NCBI GenBank assembly: GCA_960531495.1
Contig: OY482847.1
Coordinates: 2,935,399 to 2,999,398, forward strand
Reading direction: 5' to 3'
From: Zeus faber
Lineage: Eukaryota; Chordata; Actinopteri; Zeiformes; Zeidae
DNA length: 64,000 nucleotides
In this document: piece after piece, positions 1 through 10,994 of the stretch
How positions within the stretch are numbered: position 1 is the stretch's first letter
Layout: every line of letters starts with the position of its first letter
Notes under the pieces: generated by a model
What the model saw: the letters and a program-made list of their open reading frames with translations, nothing else
The model's database searches: none
What the model was told of the DNA's origin: nothing
Translations under genes and position numbers: made by a program

Positions 1-54
1 CATTTATGGGATTAAATTCCAATTAGTTGGTAACGCCTAAAGCAGCAAAATTAC

Positions 55-95
55 AGTGTGTGTGTGTGTGTGTGTGTGCGTGCATGCGTGCGTGT
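55..95. repeat. (TG)n / GTGC microsatellite
   Basis: About twelve TG units followed by degenerate GTGC/ATGC units. Confidence 0.9.
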
Positions 96-480
96 AAAAG
101 CATTGAAATGTTTAGTTTCTTTCTTGTGAAATTATGAATGTTATTGGTTCCTGCAGCCATTCTATAATATTATTTTTTTGTTTTTAATAGAAAAAGCAGG
201 GAGGGAGGATATATATCAGTTGTACTGTGCACGTACAGTGTGATATTTTGGGACAGTTCTCCCCAAATGTACGTTTTAGATTATATTGTGCTGCTTTAAT
301 AAAATGGCATCGCCTTTTGCGACAAATTGCAGCTGCAGTCACTTAACTGCAAGAAAGAAAGAAGGCGTTATCATTATATTTGAGTTTATTTTGCCTACAT
401 TCAGTTGATTTCCTCTAATATTATTTCAGTAATGACAGACACAAGTTTAACACAAAAAATACAATTTTGCAATCTATGGA

Positions 481-576
481 GTGGGGATGGTGTGGTTTGA
501 GCAGCTACACCTGTCTTGGGTCAAGGTAATTGGGCCCAGGATAATGGTGGCTGTACGCCTGTTGCTCGTTAGACCA
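481..576 (+). repeat. Single arm of the palindromic MITE family
   Basis: This 96-bp stretch (starts GTGGGGATGGTGTGGTTTGA) matches both arms of the inverted repeat at 2471-2826. Only one arm is present; at about 577 the sequence changes abruptly into the 3' part of a SINE. Confidence 0.7.
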
Positions 577-819
577 ATCATGGGGTTTCCTCCACCTCGC
601 GTCAGTAAGGACCCCCACCAAAAACATGCACACATCATGGTCTGACCAGCGATGGACACTCGTCACCTGGTCCCCGGGCGCGTCCACGTACGCTGCCCAC
701 TGCTCCTGGCTGTGGCCCCGGAGGAAGGACAAGCCAGGATGGTTCAATGCAGAGGAACCATTTCACTGGCACCACCCAAAGCATGTGTGGTGTGATAATT
801 AAAGATTCTTCTTCTTCTT
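577..819 (+). mobile_element. tRNA-derived SINE, 5'-truncated copy
   Basis: From ATGGGGTTTCCTCCACCTC to a tail of TTCTTCTTCTT this closely matches the 3' half of the full copies at 51178-51615 and (reverse) 26346-26798. The tRNA-like head is missing and is replaced by the MITE arm at 481-576. Non-coding; open frames within it are spurious. Confidence 0.8.
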
Positions 820-1194
820 AAACCTCTATCTCCACACACACAGGAGAGGAGTCTTTGTCATGACATGTTGTCCATCCGCTCCGGGCTTGTTCCAGCTTGT
901 CCGCTTCCTAAAATATAAGTGGTGTGTTTTCAACTCCATTGCCCGTGTCTCTGTGTCAGGGGCCCCTGAAAACGCCACTCGGGTGGTGTGGGGCAGGCAG
1001 ATCTGCCACACAATCCAAGAAAGAAAATATTTTATCTTGGAAGAATTTCATACAATTGTTTCGCCTCCCTTAATTACAGTAAAATCGTAACAAATTCCAC
1101 TCACACAGGATAGCGTGCGTCATTGTGACTAGAACCCAAGCAGCACCTTTTAACAATATTCTTAGTATTGTATTAAGTTATCAAATGCTGTTCT

Positions 1195-1770
1195 ATTCAG
1201 CTTGGTGTCGGAGCAGTTTGTTGAGGACATAAATATAATGAATAATGCATAGCAACAGTTTGCTAAACACTGATTGGAGGATTATCTCAAACACTCTTTT
1301 GCAAATGGTGAATTGTGGGGAATCCCAGATAATAGGCAACAGTCTATTTTTATTGATCTTTCCAAGAACTTTGATAACATAGATCACAATATTATTTTAA
1401 ATAGACTCCCAAGCTTTGGTTTCTCTAAACATACTGTAAGTTGTTTTGCAAGCACCCTAAAAACCATGGCAGAGGCTACAGAGTCAGGTGGTTTTACTTC
1501 TAGCATGAGAAGAGTCCCCCGGGGAGTCCCCCAGGGCTCATGCTTGGTCCCCTCTTGTTAACCATCTACATAAACTGCCTGGGTCAGGATGTTCCAGATG
1601 GCGCTTTTCATTTTTATGCTGATGATTGTGTTATACATCGTTGTGATTCCTTGCTGAATAAGAATTTTGATAAAATACAAAATGCTTTCGGCCTGGTACT
1701 GTACACATTCAGCATTGCCAACTGAAACGTGGTCTTGATGCTGAGGAAACTAAATGTATGAAACATATTT
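1195..1770 (+). mobile_element. LINE reverse transcriptase relic (L2/Rex1-like)
   Basis: Two plus-strand frames together give RT motifs: FIDLSKNFDNIDH (motif A region), RGVPQGS (motif B), then after a frameshift near 1548 LGPLLLTIYIN and FHFYADD (motif C). A third frame near 1725 continues with LKRGLDAEETKCM, expected to follow YADD. At least two frameshifts make it dead. Clade assignment is by recollection only and uncertain; both ends are truncated. Confidence 0.8.
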
Positions 1771-2108
1771 ATGGTCATTTCACATATAATAAAATGGAGG
1801 AAAGGAGGAAATATCCTCCTTTAAAGCACAAGGCAACTGAATTACAGTTTGTAAGTACCTTACCTTTTTGACAAATAACTCTGTATCTGCATAATATATG
1901 CAGATACTCCACAAGCGCTGAAATTAAATGGAGTTTTGTCTGAAGTCATACAAGCACTGTTCAATAACATTTCAATGTTTGCTGTGCACCGCTCACAGGG
2001 GGACCTCCAGCAGGAGAATGAATTAGAGGTGAGTAGGAGTATGAGTTAGCGGCGTACAAGTTCATTATTTCAATGGCATGTGTCACAAAAGACAAAATGG
2101 TGTCCCAC

Positions 2109-2358
2109 CTGTGACGTTAAGGTAGACGGTGGTGAACGCTGCCAGCGGCACAGCCGCCACGTTTTGGGCGCGCACGCGGAGCATGAAATTCCTTGTGGTC
2201 TCGTAGTCCAGTGGCTCAGCTACCAGGATGGAGGCGGAGCCATCCTCTCGGTTGGGTGTCAGGTAGAAGCGCACCGGCATGTTGGTCTCTGGCACCATGC
2301 CGTCCTCCAGGTTGTAGGTGACCCTGGGGTCCCCCAGCGGGGACGTGGCCTTTATGGT
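2109..2358 (-). CDS. Cadherin exon J: most of the sixth EC repeat
   Basis: A 250-nt exon, phase 0 in and phase 1 out, acceptor TTTTGTACAG and donor ACAG/GTGGGA. It encodes TIKATSPLGDPRVTYNLEDG, the segment PVRFYLTPNREDGSASILV, the EPLDYETT calcium motif, the strand FMLRVRAQNVAAVPLAAFTT and VYLNVT. It ends where a D(V)NDN-type linker would follow in the next exon, which is outside the window. NVT is a possible glycosylation site. The text of this exon is the strongest reason for the CadN/DN-cadherin assignment. It is the last exon of the gene in the window. Confidence 0.9.
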
Positions 2359-2470
2359 CTGTACAAAAGATGAATGTATGATGAGAGGCGTTGGAAACAA
2401 TACAACCTCATGTTATATTGCAGGTTAAACATTACATACTGTATACATTTTTGTGTTGTGTTTCTACAAC

Positions 2471-2826
2471 TTTGGTGTGGGGATGGTGTGGTTTGAACAG
2501 CCACACCTGTCCTGTGTCAAAGTCATTGGGGCCCAGGATCAGTGTGGGTGCATACCTGTTGCTTGTTGGTTGGTCTAATAAGGAGAGGAGGAGGAGGAGA
2601 GGAGGAGAGTAGAGGAGGAGAGGAGAGGGGGAGGAGGAGGAGGAGGAGAGGTGCCCTTGTCATGTCAAGGGCTCCTCTTTTGAGTGTGTGTGGGGATGGG
2701 GGTTGTACCTGTTGCTCCTTGGACCAATTTACAAGCAACAGGTGTACAGCCACACTGATCCTGGGACCCAATTACCTAGACCCAGGACAGATGTGGCTGC
2801 TCAAACCACACCATCCCCACACCACA
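2471..2826. mobile_element. Palindromic MITE-like element
   Basis: The left arm (2471-2580) and right arm (2713-2826) are reverse complements over about 110 bp, both beginning GGTGTGGGGATGGTGTGG when read inward. The spacer 2581-2690 is a purine-rich GGAGGA tract. A smaller hairpin, ACCTGTTGC...GCAACAGGT, sits at about 2707-2744. No target duplication could be assigned with confidence and there is no transposase, so this is a non-autonomous foldback/MITE type by structure only. Confidence 0.7.
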
Positions 2827-3481
2827 ACAACCAATGAATATTCCTCAAGTTTAAGTATCATCAATACTGCAGAGTATCAATAACTTTCTCTGAACAGCTG
2901 AGACTTTGGTTGGTTGGAGTCTGTTCCAACGCATTATGCAATTACGTTGCATTTTGTAAAAAGATAAGACTTGATAAACTCCCAGGGGAAATGCGTATTG
3001 TATAGAAAAATATCTATGGTCTGGTGAGATAGCAGTATAGTAGTGAAAATAATGGTAATGTATCGTTTTACAATCTAGATATGAGATGGATGAGCTCTAC
3101 CTCATCCATTGAATGATAGTGAGCCTTAAATGTCTTGCTCTGTTTAATCCTTTGAAAAGGTCCCTAACGGTCTCAAATGAATCATTCACCAACCTACTGT
3201 GAATGATTCATTTGAGAATTACTTAATCACACTCAAGATTAATAATTCAAAACCAACAATTCAAGAGAATTAGTGACATCCAATGAAATAATTCCCTGAG
3301 GAATGGTTATGCTCCTTCAATTCTCCAAAACTGAATATGCGTATTTTATTTACTTATTTTTATCAAATGTATTTTGCTTGTAATTCTTTTAAAATCAATA
3401 TTTTATTTTATTATTACTATTTTATTAATGTAAAGCACAGTGAGTTGCAAGTTGTGTATGGATGGAGCTGTCCAAATCAAG

Positions 3482-3825
3482 GTTATTATTATTATCGTCA
3501 TGATTACTATGATAATTATCATAATTTTTATCATTATCATAATCATTATTATCACCATCATTATTATCATTATTCTTATTTCATATTCTTCTTATTATAA
3601 TCACCATCATCATCATCATTATCATCATCATTGTTATCATCATCATTATTATCGTCATTATCATCATCACTATGATGATCATAATTATTATCATTATTAT
3701 CATCATTATTATTATTGTTATAATCATCATTATTTTCATCATTATTATTATCATCATCATCATCATTTTAGTATTGTTATCATCATCATCATCACTATTA
3801 TCATCATCATTATTATTATTATTAC
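3482..3825. repeat. ATT/ATC/CATC trinucleotide microsatellite
   Basis: About 340 bp of interspersed ATT, ATC and CAT units, interrupted. It generates artificial His/Ile-rich frames. Confidence 0.95.
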
Positions 3826-4278
3826 CAGTGTAAAGGGACACCTTAATTTTAATCTTAAATCAGGTGGGAAGCAGGGAAGGTGTTTGGTGTTAACAATACA
3901 CAGTAGATTTGGGGGTTTATCTCCAAACGTAATTCACTCCATCTTTCTTACTATTGATCAAGAGAGTCGAGATGCTCCTCATCGCCTCATGATGTGTAAC
4001 CTAATGAAAAGCCAAACGTGTGCCGCACCTGTTCGGGTCACTCAGATAGGCATATTCACCACAAGCTGCAAAGTAACTGGAGTAATGAGATGGACGCCCC
4101 CAGCACATAGTCAGCAAACAGGACGCAGGTCTGGGCTCCGCTTTGGACAGAAAGCACCAGCGCCTCCGCCGTGCGGCACATTACAGCCTCATTTGGACTC
4201 ATTACATCTTCATGCAACAGTCAAATCAGCATTGATCTGCACCTCCCTTAACAGAGTGTGCTGCAGGGTTAAAATATT

Positions 4279-4317
4279 CACACACACACACACACACGTG
4301 CACACACACACACACGT

Positions 4318-4379
<62 letters not shown>
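4279..4379. repeat. (CA)n microsatellite
   Basis: About 50 CA units with two GTG interruptions. Confidence 0.97.
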
Positions 4380-4380
<1 letters not shown>

Positions 4381-4599
4381 GACAGTTCTCATAGCCGTTT
4401 TCTTTCAGTGAATTATTAATGGGCTTAATCGCTTCCAAAAGAACGTGAGACCGCTCTATCAATTAATTTCCACTGTGCGAGTCACTCTCTCACAGATAAT
4501 CTGCAGCCAACGACTGCTTACATTCAAATTCTAGATAGAACCGAGCTACACTGCTTAAAACAAGTCTGCGGATAGTCTGTGTGTCTGTCTGTTTGCATG

Positions 4600-4655
4600 T
4601 GTGTGTGTATATATATATATAATTATTATTATTATTATTATTATTTTTTTTTTTT
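4600..4655. repeat. TG/TA/TTA/T compound microsatellite
   Basis: Compound tract of TA, then ATT units, then a run of T. Confidence 0.9.
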
Positions 4656-4740
4656 GAGAAATAGATCTTCCTGGATAGTTTGTGGACTGGTGTGTATAGT
4701 GTGTGCATGTGCGTCTGTACAGCTATGGGTAGATATGAGA

Positions 4741-4743
<3 letters not shown>

Positions 4744-4816
<73 letters not shown>

Positions 4817-4829
4817 TGTGTGTGTGTGT
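4744..4829. repeat. (TG)n microsatellite
   Basis: About 42 TG units with one C interruption near the 3' end. Confidence 0.97.
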
Positions 4830-5285
4830 TCCCTGATCCTAAGATCCCATCTCTTCATCAGGTGATGCAACTTGAGAGATGCAGCACATCAAAAATATTT
4901 GCATTAAACAGAGCCTCCGACTCTCATCTGGTTTCTGCTATCTGAATTAGTGGTGGTAACAGTTGGTGCATTGCTGTGCAGACAAGTAACATGAAAAAAT
5001 AAAAACGATCTGAAAAATAACAAAATAGAAAACTACTAAATATATAATACAAATACCAAATAAAAACCTGAAATAGAAAAATGTACAGAATATACAAAAT
5101 GCCGTTCTATGCACAGGATCTTGGTCATCCTGGTACTTTTAACAAGTGACCTTACGGTGGGTTATTGTTACAGTACATCTCCTAATAAATCATGATTTAA
5201 AAACAAGATAAAGCCTTGACAGTGGTAAACATATATTTTTGGGTCTTCTATTTTTTCCCTCATTTCCCAAGCTGCTCTCTCTCAC

Positions 5286-5453
5286 CACGATGGCCGTGTC
5301 TCGGACGGTGTTTTCGGGGATGACCACGCTGTAGCTGTCCTTCTCCCACTGCGGCGGCTGGTTCTTCACGTTGGTGATGGTGACGGCCAGCTCCACCGAG
5401 CTGCTGCGGTTGCCCCCGTCTGTGGCCACGATCTCCCTGGTGATGTAGGTCCT
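5286..5453 (-). CDS. Cadherin exon I: end of EC repeat with degenerate linker
   Basis: A 168-nt exon, phase 0 at both ends, acceptor CTCCCCGCAG and donor GTG/GTGAGA. It encodes RTYITREIVATDGGNRSSS, the strand VELAVTITNV, the linker KNQPPQWEKDSYSVV and IPENTVRDTAIV. The linker lacks the acidic DxND residues of a canonical EC junction (NVKNQPPQW instead of DVNDNxPxF), and the next repeat lacks an AxDxDxG motif, so the calcium sites at this junction look lost. One sequon, NRSS, is present. A second possible donor three bases earlier would drop one Val. Confidence 0.87.
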
Positions 5454-5608
5454 CTGCGGGGAGGAGACGGAAGAAGAGAAGAGCTTATTTCCAGTGTTAT
5501 TTGGGACTTATTTGAGAATTGCTTGGAGTAGTAAGATAAATAATGGAGAAATGGTCATGGAAAATAATTGGCTGAGGAATGACTAAACATAAACTGTAAT
5601 TGAGTACA

Positions 5609-5611
<3 letters not shown>

Positions 5612-5688
<77 letters not shown>
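5612..5688. repeat. (TA)n microsatellite
   Basis: About 38 uninterrupted TA units. Confidence 0.97.
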
Positions 5689-5691
<3 letters not shown>

Positions 5692-7494
5692 ATGCCTGTT
5701 GTATGTTATGAAAAGCAGGTTGAATTGATCTTGTACAGTATATAAAATGTGCTGTATTTCTTGCCTGGTCTAGATTACATTACATTACATTCGATTAGGG
5801 TGGAGTGGATTATATTATAATTGATTAGTAAAAAAAAACCATCAATCATCCCTTTTAAGGCAATTCACCCTGCCCTTAGAAACAAATGAAAAACCATAAT
5901 CCACCGCCAAAGTTATGCAAACAGTGCGATCAGCGTTTTGGCATACTTTCCCCACATGCATTTTAAAATAAAGTACTTCCTAACGACTGCATGCAGTCAG
6001 GTAAGAAAATATAAACCCAAAACCCAGTTATCTTCACAAGCTGTTTGATATAAGAGCAGACGCCGGGCCCCAAACAGTTTACACAGACACGTCTTCCTGG
6101 CTGGGACGCTAAAAAGTCATGATTTAAACCGTGCGCTCGGTGGTTTACATGAATTACACTGTATGCGATAGTGTTTACACTGTCGCTGGAAAACATCTGC
6201 CAGATACATAACGACGCTCTACACGTTCAGCCAAATTTACCGGAATAACGTCAAGTTCCTTTTTTAATATTTTTTTACTGTTGGATGCATCGGGCGGCTG
6301 AAAAGCACACGTCAACTCTGCTGGCAGTGGTGAATGGTGAGAGCGGCGCCGGCTACGGGGGCTTTAATCACCAGGAAAGACTTTCATTTTCTCCCTCACA
6401 GCGTGACAATTTACCGCGCCGCTCGCTGCCTGTGTTTGGACAGGCTTGTTTTCCTGGGAGGCAGCTGTCGGGCAGAGGGCCGTGAAGGGAGGAAATAGTC
6501 AGAGGTGGAAATTCTCCCCGGAGCCGAGGACCGGCGGCTTCCGGGGAGCGTGGGTTTAACTTACCCTTCTGTCGGACGCTAAAGCTCGGCTCCATTACGA
6601 GCACGGCTGGAAGGATTGGAAATGTGCACCGGAGACGGTGGACCGTGACGTGCTGGAGGTTGCAGTTATTTTATGTGCCATTGACGAAAAACATTACTTT
6701 TACTTTTAAAACAACATTTTCTTGTAGTAATAGCAAGGATTAAAGCACAAAGCCCAAAGTGTATTAACCAAAATGGACGAGCAGAATGAATAATCCAACA
6801 GGGGAGGAGAAGGGAGCAACATGACATAGTATTGATCCCCAACAGCGGGGGGTCACCACCCACATCCACCCTGGTACCGTCTGAGTCAACCTGTCAAACT
6901 ATGAAGGAGCCCGGAAATGATCGTAGTTATAACGCTGCTTTTACCTTTAGAATTTACAATGTTTTCTTGGGCAAAGACGCCTTGTTCATCTTCATTTACT
7001 CTGGAATGGAAATAGTTCCGTGTTAACTGACAACGGATCTAAATTCCTGAGCTTCTCTGCGTTCGGAGGAAACCAGAGTCTGGGCTCCATGCATCTGGGC
7101 CTTTTATTTGTGGAGATATGACTGAATCATTTTGGGTTTTGTTGTATAAAGAATGAAAACAATCCTATGGTTCATGCAGTTAAAGGCATTTTGCCGACAG
7201 GGTTGTTGGGTCATACCGTAGTGTCAGAAATTCAAGAGTTAAGGTCAGTTCAGTTGATAAAGGGGCGTGGCCCAGGAGCCACTGGCCACACCTACCCAGC
7301 AGAACCCCGCCCACTTTCAAGAGGAGGAGGTGGGATACATTGAAACTTCCTAGTTTATAGGCTCTTTAAGGAGGTCGGCAGTATCGAATACTGAATATAC
7401 TTAAGTATATTCAGTGAGTACAGATCCTTAAAAAATTACAAAATCACAGCAGCAAAGTACTTGTACTGTATCGACCAATGACATTGTTGGGACT

Positions 7495-7950
7495 AGTGCA
7501 GGCCGATGAAACGATAACAATAATTATCGGAGAAAAAAAAGTCCTCAATGTTGAAATAAAAGAAGCTGGATCATTTCCATAATGTCTGATGCAGATGTGT
7601 TCGATGTCAGAAGCGTTGGGCATGTGGCCACGAAAAGCCAATTCATTTGGAAGATCTCAAGCCGACCTTTCACCTCCAGCCAATTACGTTTGTCGATATA
7701 GAAAGAAGCCCCCCCCCCGCCTCCCTGGTGGGCCGGCTGCACTGGTCAACACACCAGAGGAGAAAGACCAAGCCTCCTGGACACAGGGACACATACGTCC
7801 ATAGTTTGGAGTTTTTTGGGATATTTAAGTTCCGACCCAAAGCAGACGGTAAATATCCATTGTGTAAAATATGTCGACAAGACGTGCAACACCACAAACG
7901 TATTCATTTATTTAATTCAGGCCTACTCGCCATATTTATTTTATTTGGGA
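7495..7950 (+). pseudogene. Relic of a hAT-type BED zinc-finger transposase
   Basis: The plus frame reads LEFFGIFKFRPKADGKYP then LCKICRQDV. After a +1 shift the same strand gives CNTTNVFIYL, which resembles the NTTNLFxHL helix of BED fingers. Just upstream, ACGATAACAATAATTATCGG (about 7512-7531) resembles the TIR-near palindromes of hAT elements with CGATAA-type ends. There is no catalytic region. A weak but specific match: FFGF + CxxC + NTTN in order. Confidence 0.4.
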
Positions 7951-8245
7951 TTTGATCAAAATGTTATTTAAGTGACATGTTCATGAAAGCAGCTGCAGTT
8001 TTTACTTCTTCTTCACTTCTTACTTTACGAGCGCTGTGATATGATAACGCATTTTATCTTCAGATTTTTACCCCTATTTTTCTTTGATATTTATTATTAT
8101 ATTGTTAAATGAGAGGACGAACGGAGCTGGAGAAGCAGCGGAATATGGACTGAGACCAGAGAGGAAGGTTCGATGCCGGAAAGTGATTCATAAAAGCTGC
8201 TGCTATGGGCACGGTGAGTGACTGTGTCTCTGTGTAAGTGCCGTC

Positions 8246-8586
8246 CCGTCTTTCTCCACCCCCAGCCCCCCTCTCTCTCTCCCCCCTTTCCCACTCTTTC
8301 CCCTTCCATCCCTCCCTCTCGCCCTTCCCGTCTCACTTTTTCTCTCCCTGCCGCCCTCCCTCTGTCTCCCACCCACCGCCTCTCCACTTCCCTTCCCCCG
8401 TACTTATTCTTCCCAATCCCCCCCATCTCTTTCCCACCCGTCCTCCCTCTCTCCCCCTCCATCTCCCTCTCTCATTCTCTCTCCCCCTCTATCATTCTCT
8501 CTCCGCCCTCTCTCCCTACCTCTCACCCCCTCGACCTCCCTTTCTCCCCCTCCTGCCTCCCTCTCTCTCCCTCCCCCTCTCTCTCT
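8246..8586. repeat. Pyrimidine-rich (CT/CCCT) low-complexity block
   Basis: About 340 bp almost wholly C and T on the plus strand. The 222- and 151-codon open frames across it are composition artefacts. Confidence 0.9.
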
Positions 8587-9221
8587 TGTGTCACCGGAAT
8601 GCCTCCCTCCCCCGTAGGAACAGCCCTGTTTGGAACGCTGTCGCAGTTCCCAACCCTCCTCACGAGGAAGTGATGAGTCCCCATCACGCTGCCTCCATCC
8701 CTACACTCTGCCTCGACGGGCAGCGGCGGAACCTCGGGACAGAACATCGACTTTGGTCCAAAAACAAGCTTGTGAGGGGTGCGGCAATTAGCCTGAAGAG
8801 CGAGCGCGGGACGGGCGCAGCTCACCGTGGGTTCCTTTGGTTCCAGATATGGAGCGGAGGAGACGGGGCGGTTGAAAAGAAACGGCTTCTTCTGCGCGAC
8901 CAATGAGCTGCAGCGTCTCACAGCCACACGATGCACCGTTCCCTTCAATCAAAAGGCTGCAAACGCTGCGATTATTCGTGGCAGACGGGAGATGGAGATT
9001 TTTTTTTTTTGAAACGCCGCCGCTCCTGAATATCTGAAAAGCGGGGTGACTTTTTTCTCCCGCATCTTGTTACGCTGCTTTGTGTGACGCGTGGAACTCG
9101 CATCTCACTGGAGAGATTTCGAAAGGTCATCGTCAAACTGCACCAGAGTCAAACGCCAGGTTTGAAACCTGACAGCGAGGGGGCTTTTTGGAGCGATTTC
9201 AGCTCAAACAACGGACAATTA

Positions 9222-9275
9222 GTCTCTCTCTCTCTATCTCTCTCTCTCTCGCTCTCCCTCTCTTCCTCTCCCTTC
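9222..9275. repeat. (CT)n microsatellite
   Basis: CT repeats with single-base interruptions. Confidence 0.9.
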
Positions 9276-9628
9276 CTGATCAGCTTTGCCAGTGGAAAGC
9301 ATTTGGGGCCCTTGATGATGACAAAACAGATCTGGATGGCTTGGTAAATACTCAGTCCCAAAATGTGTTGATTGTGTTACTCTTTATAATTCTGCCTTTA
9401 AACGAGAAAACACTTATAACAGCCGTGGGGAAATTGAGGTGTTCAGGTACACGGGCAGCAAAGCCCCAGCAGGCGATGCATTTCAAACAGAGCTCGGCTT
9501 CAAGGGGCGGAGCTGCGTCCGGCGACAGCCAATAGGAGGGAAGATATGCGAACGACTTATTTTTCTTACATCAGTTTGTTGTTGGTCGTTCAAGGACAAC
9601 CTTCTTTACAATTCTACGAGTTATGGAA

Positions 9629-9725
9629 TTTCAAGATTCAAGAGGTTTATTCGTCATATACATACTTTCATACATATATGCAGTGAAATGTCAATGCAAC
9701 GCACCCGGTAATTACACACAATATG
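9629..9725 (+). repeat. Dispersed repeat, copy 1 (TTCAAGATTCAAG family)
   Basis: Shares TTCAAGATTCAAG, TTTATT, ATACATACTTxCATACAT, ATATGCAGTGAAATGT and GCAACGCACCCGGT with 35364-35487 in the same orientation. It looks like the 3' tail of a retroposon; the family is not identified. Confidence 0.7.
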
Positions 9726-10010
9726 TTTCAAGAAGTCATTAATTTTGCTAAGTAAACAGCTACGGCATTTTTTAGGTACACACGGTGTCATCTATCTACA
9801 GTATATAATGTACATTAAATATGGAAAGGGACAGAGGCTTGGAATGTTTGGCGCCCACGACAGCCAGAGGAATTCGAGCCGCACACGCTCACAAAAGCCA
9901 GAGCGAAGACGTGGCGGCAGGACGACGACAGCGGTGCGACCGTACCACTACTGTGAGAAACAGTGCGAGTCAAGACAGGAAGAAGAGGTAAGATGACATA
10001 AAATAAGTGT

Positions 10011-10149
10011 GTGCGTGCATGCGTTTGCGTGTGGGTGTGTGTGTGTGTGTGTGTGTGTTTGTGTGTGCGTGTGTGCATGCTTTTGTGTGTGGGTGCGTGT
10101 GTGTGTTTGCGTGTGCACGCCTTTGTTTGTGTGTGCGTGTGTGTGTGCA
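10011..10149. repeat. TG/TGCG compound microsatellite abutting exon H
   Basis: Degenerate TG, TGCG and TTTG units. On the transcript strand this is a CA-rich tract that starts at the exon H donor. Confidence 0.95.
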
Positions 10150-10150
10150 C

Positions 10151-10323
10151 CTGGGAGATGGGCTGGTTAACAAACACCCAGCCCGTCAGCGGGTTGACCC
10201 TCAGATATTCCGGCTGCTCCGTCGACATGGAGTAGGTGACGGCGGCGTTGGTTCCGAAGTCGTCGTCGTGCGCCGCGACCCGCAGGAAGCTGGTACCGAT
10301 CATGGTGTCCTCACGAAGAAAGT
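10151..10323 (-). CDS. Cadherin exon H: first half of an EC repeat
   Basis: A 173-nt exon with acceptor TCCTCTAG and donor CAG/GTGCAC; phase 1 in and phase 0 out. It encodes [15 protein letters not shown], the calcium motif [16 protein letters not shown], then [19 protein letters not shown]. The donor lacks the usual purine-rich +3 to +5 consensus (GTGCAC) and continues directly into CA-rich repeat in the transcript (10149 down to 10011). The intron to exon G is only 466 nt, the shortest here. Confidence 0.87.
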
Positions 10324-10789
10324 CTAGAGGAGGAGAGGAGGAAGAGTAAATCAAATTTCTGGAAGCGCAGCGTTTTATAAAATAGGACGATTTGACACAG
10401 ATAATGTGATTGATGAGCTGGCTGTGTCTCTGCCTCCCCATCGCAGTGCTTTGATGTGGGTCAACGCCACCTCCAAAGGTCTTTGCGATGCATTTTCAAT
10501 GACTTTACTTCCACTCCTGGGAAACAATCCACCGGCCACGGTGATTACGCTAAAATTAATTGAATTTGGAGCAAAATTTGTCCTAAGTCACAGAGTGTGA
10601 CCCGGGCCTTAAGCACTACCTCACTGAACGAACCTGCTGCCGGACGCTCAGCTGCCAGGCAGTTGAACTCTACCACACCTGTGCTTCGCCGGTGGAAGTG
10701 AATCCACCGATGGTAGTGACTGGGGCTCCATGTGCCTGGTCGTCCTGTACGTAAGTGTGTGCATCGTGACGGCAACAGCTCCAACTCAC
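10324..10789. other. Intron between exons G and H
   Basis: The shortest intron, 466 nt. GGAGGAG repeats (10326-10345) supply the polypyrimidine tract of the exon H acceptor on the minus strand. No other structure seen. Confidence 0.8.
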
Positions 10790-10960
10790 ACTCGTATCGC
10801 AGGTTCTCGAACTTGGGGCTGTTGTCGTTCTGGTCCAGGATGAGGATGTTGAGCTGACAGATGCCGATCAGAGGGTCTGCGGCCTGATCTGTCGCCGTCA
10901 CCGTCACCGCGTATTCCCTCTGCCGCTCACGGTCAAACTTCCTCGCCGACACAATCACTC
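10790..10960 (-). CDS. Cadherin exon G: second half of an EC repeat
   Basis: A 171-nt exon with acceptor CTTTGCAG and donor GAGT/GTGAGT; phase 1 in and phase 1 out. It encodes VIVSARKFDRERQREY (DRE calcium motif), the strand AVTVTATDQAADP, the segment GICQLNI and the linker LDQNDNSPKFENLRYE. The one-base carry-over T joins AC of exon H to give Tyr, so the text reads RYEYFLRED across the junction. A GT five bases upstream of the chosen donor is also present, but only the chosen donor keeps frame with exon H. A (TG)n tract at 10995-11051 starts about 35 nt upstream of the acceptor and reads (CA)n in the transcript. Confidence 0.88.
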
Positions 10961-10990
10961 CTGCAAAGAGAGATGATGAGAGGACCAATC

Positions 10991-10994
<4 letters not shown>

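Larger units (their letters stand above)
1..2108. other. Intronic sequence downstream of exon J
   Basis: No host exon is seen. It holds a short (TG)n/GTGC tract at 55-95, a MITE-arm/SINE chimera at 481-819 and a reverse transcriptase relic at about 1195-1770. The rest is AT-rich unique-looking sequence. Confidence 0.6.
2359..5285. other. Intron between exons I and J
   Basis: A 2.9-kb intron. Contents: palindromic MITE (2471-2826), long ATT/CATC tract (3482-3825), (CA)n (4279-4379), TA/TTA/T tract (about 4600-4655) and (TG)n (4744-4829). Remaining sequence is AT-rich without coding signals. The 323-codon plus-strand open frame over 3440-4411 is produced by the repeats. Confidence 0.7.
5454..10150. 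other. Intron between exons H and I
   Basis: A 4.7-kb intron. Contents: (AT)n at 5612-5688, a GC-rich CpG-containing stretch at about 6285-6610 with no coding support, a BED-finger hAT relic (about 7495-7950), a pyrimidine-rich block (8246-8586), (CT)n at 9222-9275, a dispersed repeat copy (9629-9725) and the TG-rich tract abutting exon H (10011-10149). Confidence 0.65.

Noticed and set aside
2080-2373. Plus-strand open frames over the cadherin exons (also 40.0, 18.3, 12.2 and 10.0 kb)
   Set aside because: They are antisense or other-frame shadows of exons with clear cadherin motifs and matching splice phases.
3440-4411. 323-codon plus-strand open frame rich in His, Ile and Thr
   Set aside because: Made of ATT/CATC and CA repeats; no domain and no splice signals. 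Composition artefact.
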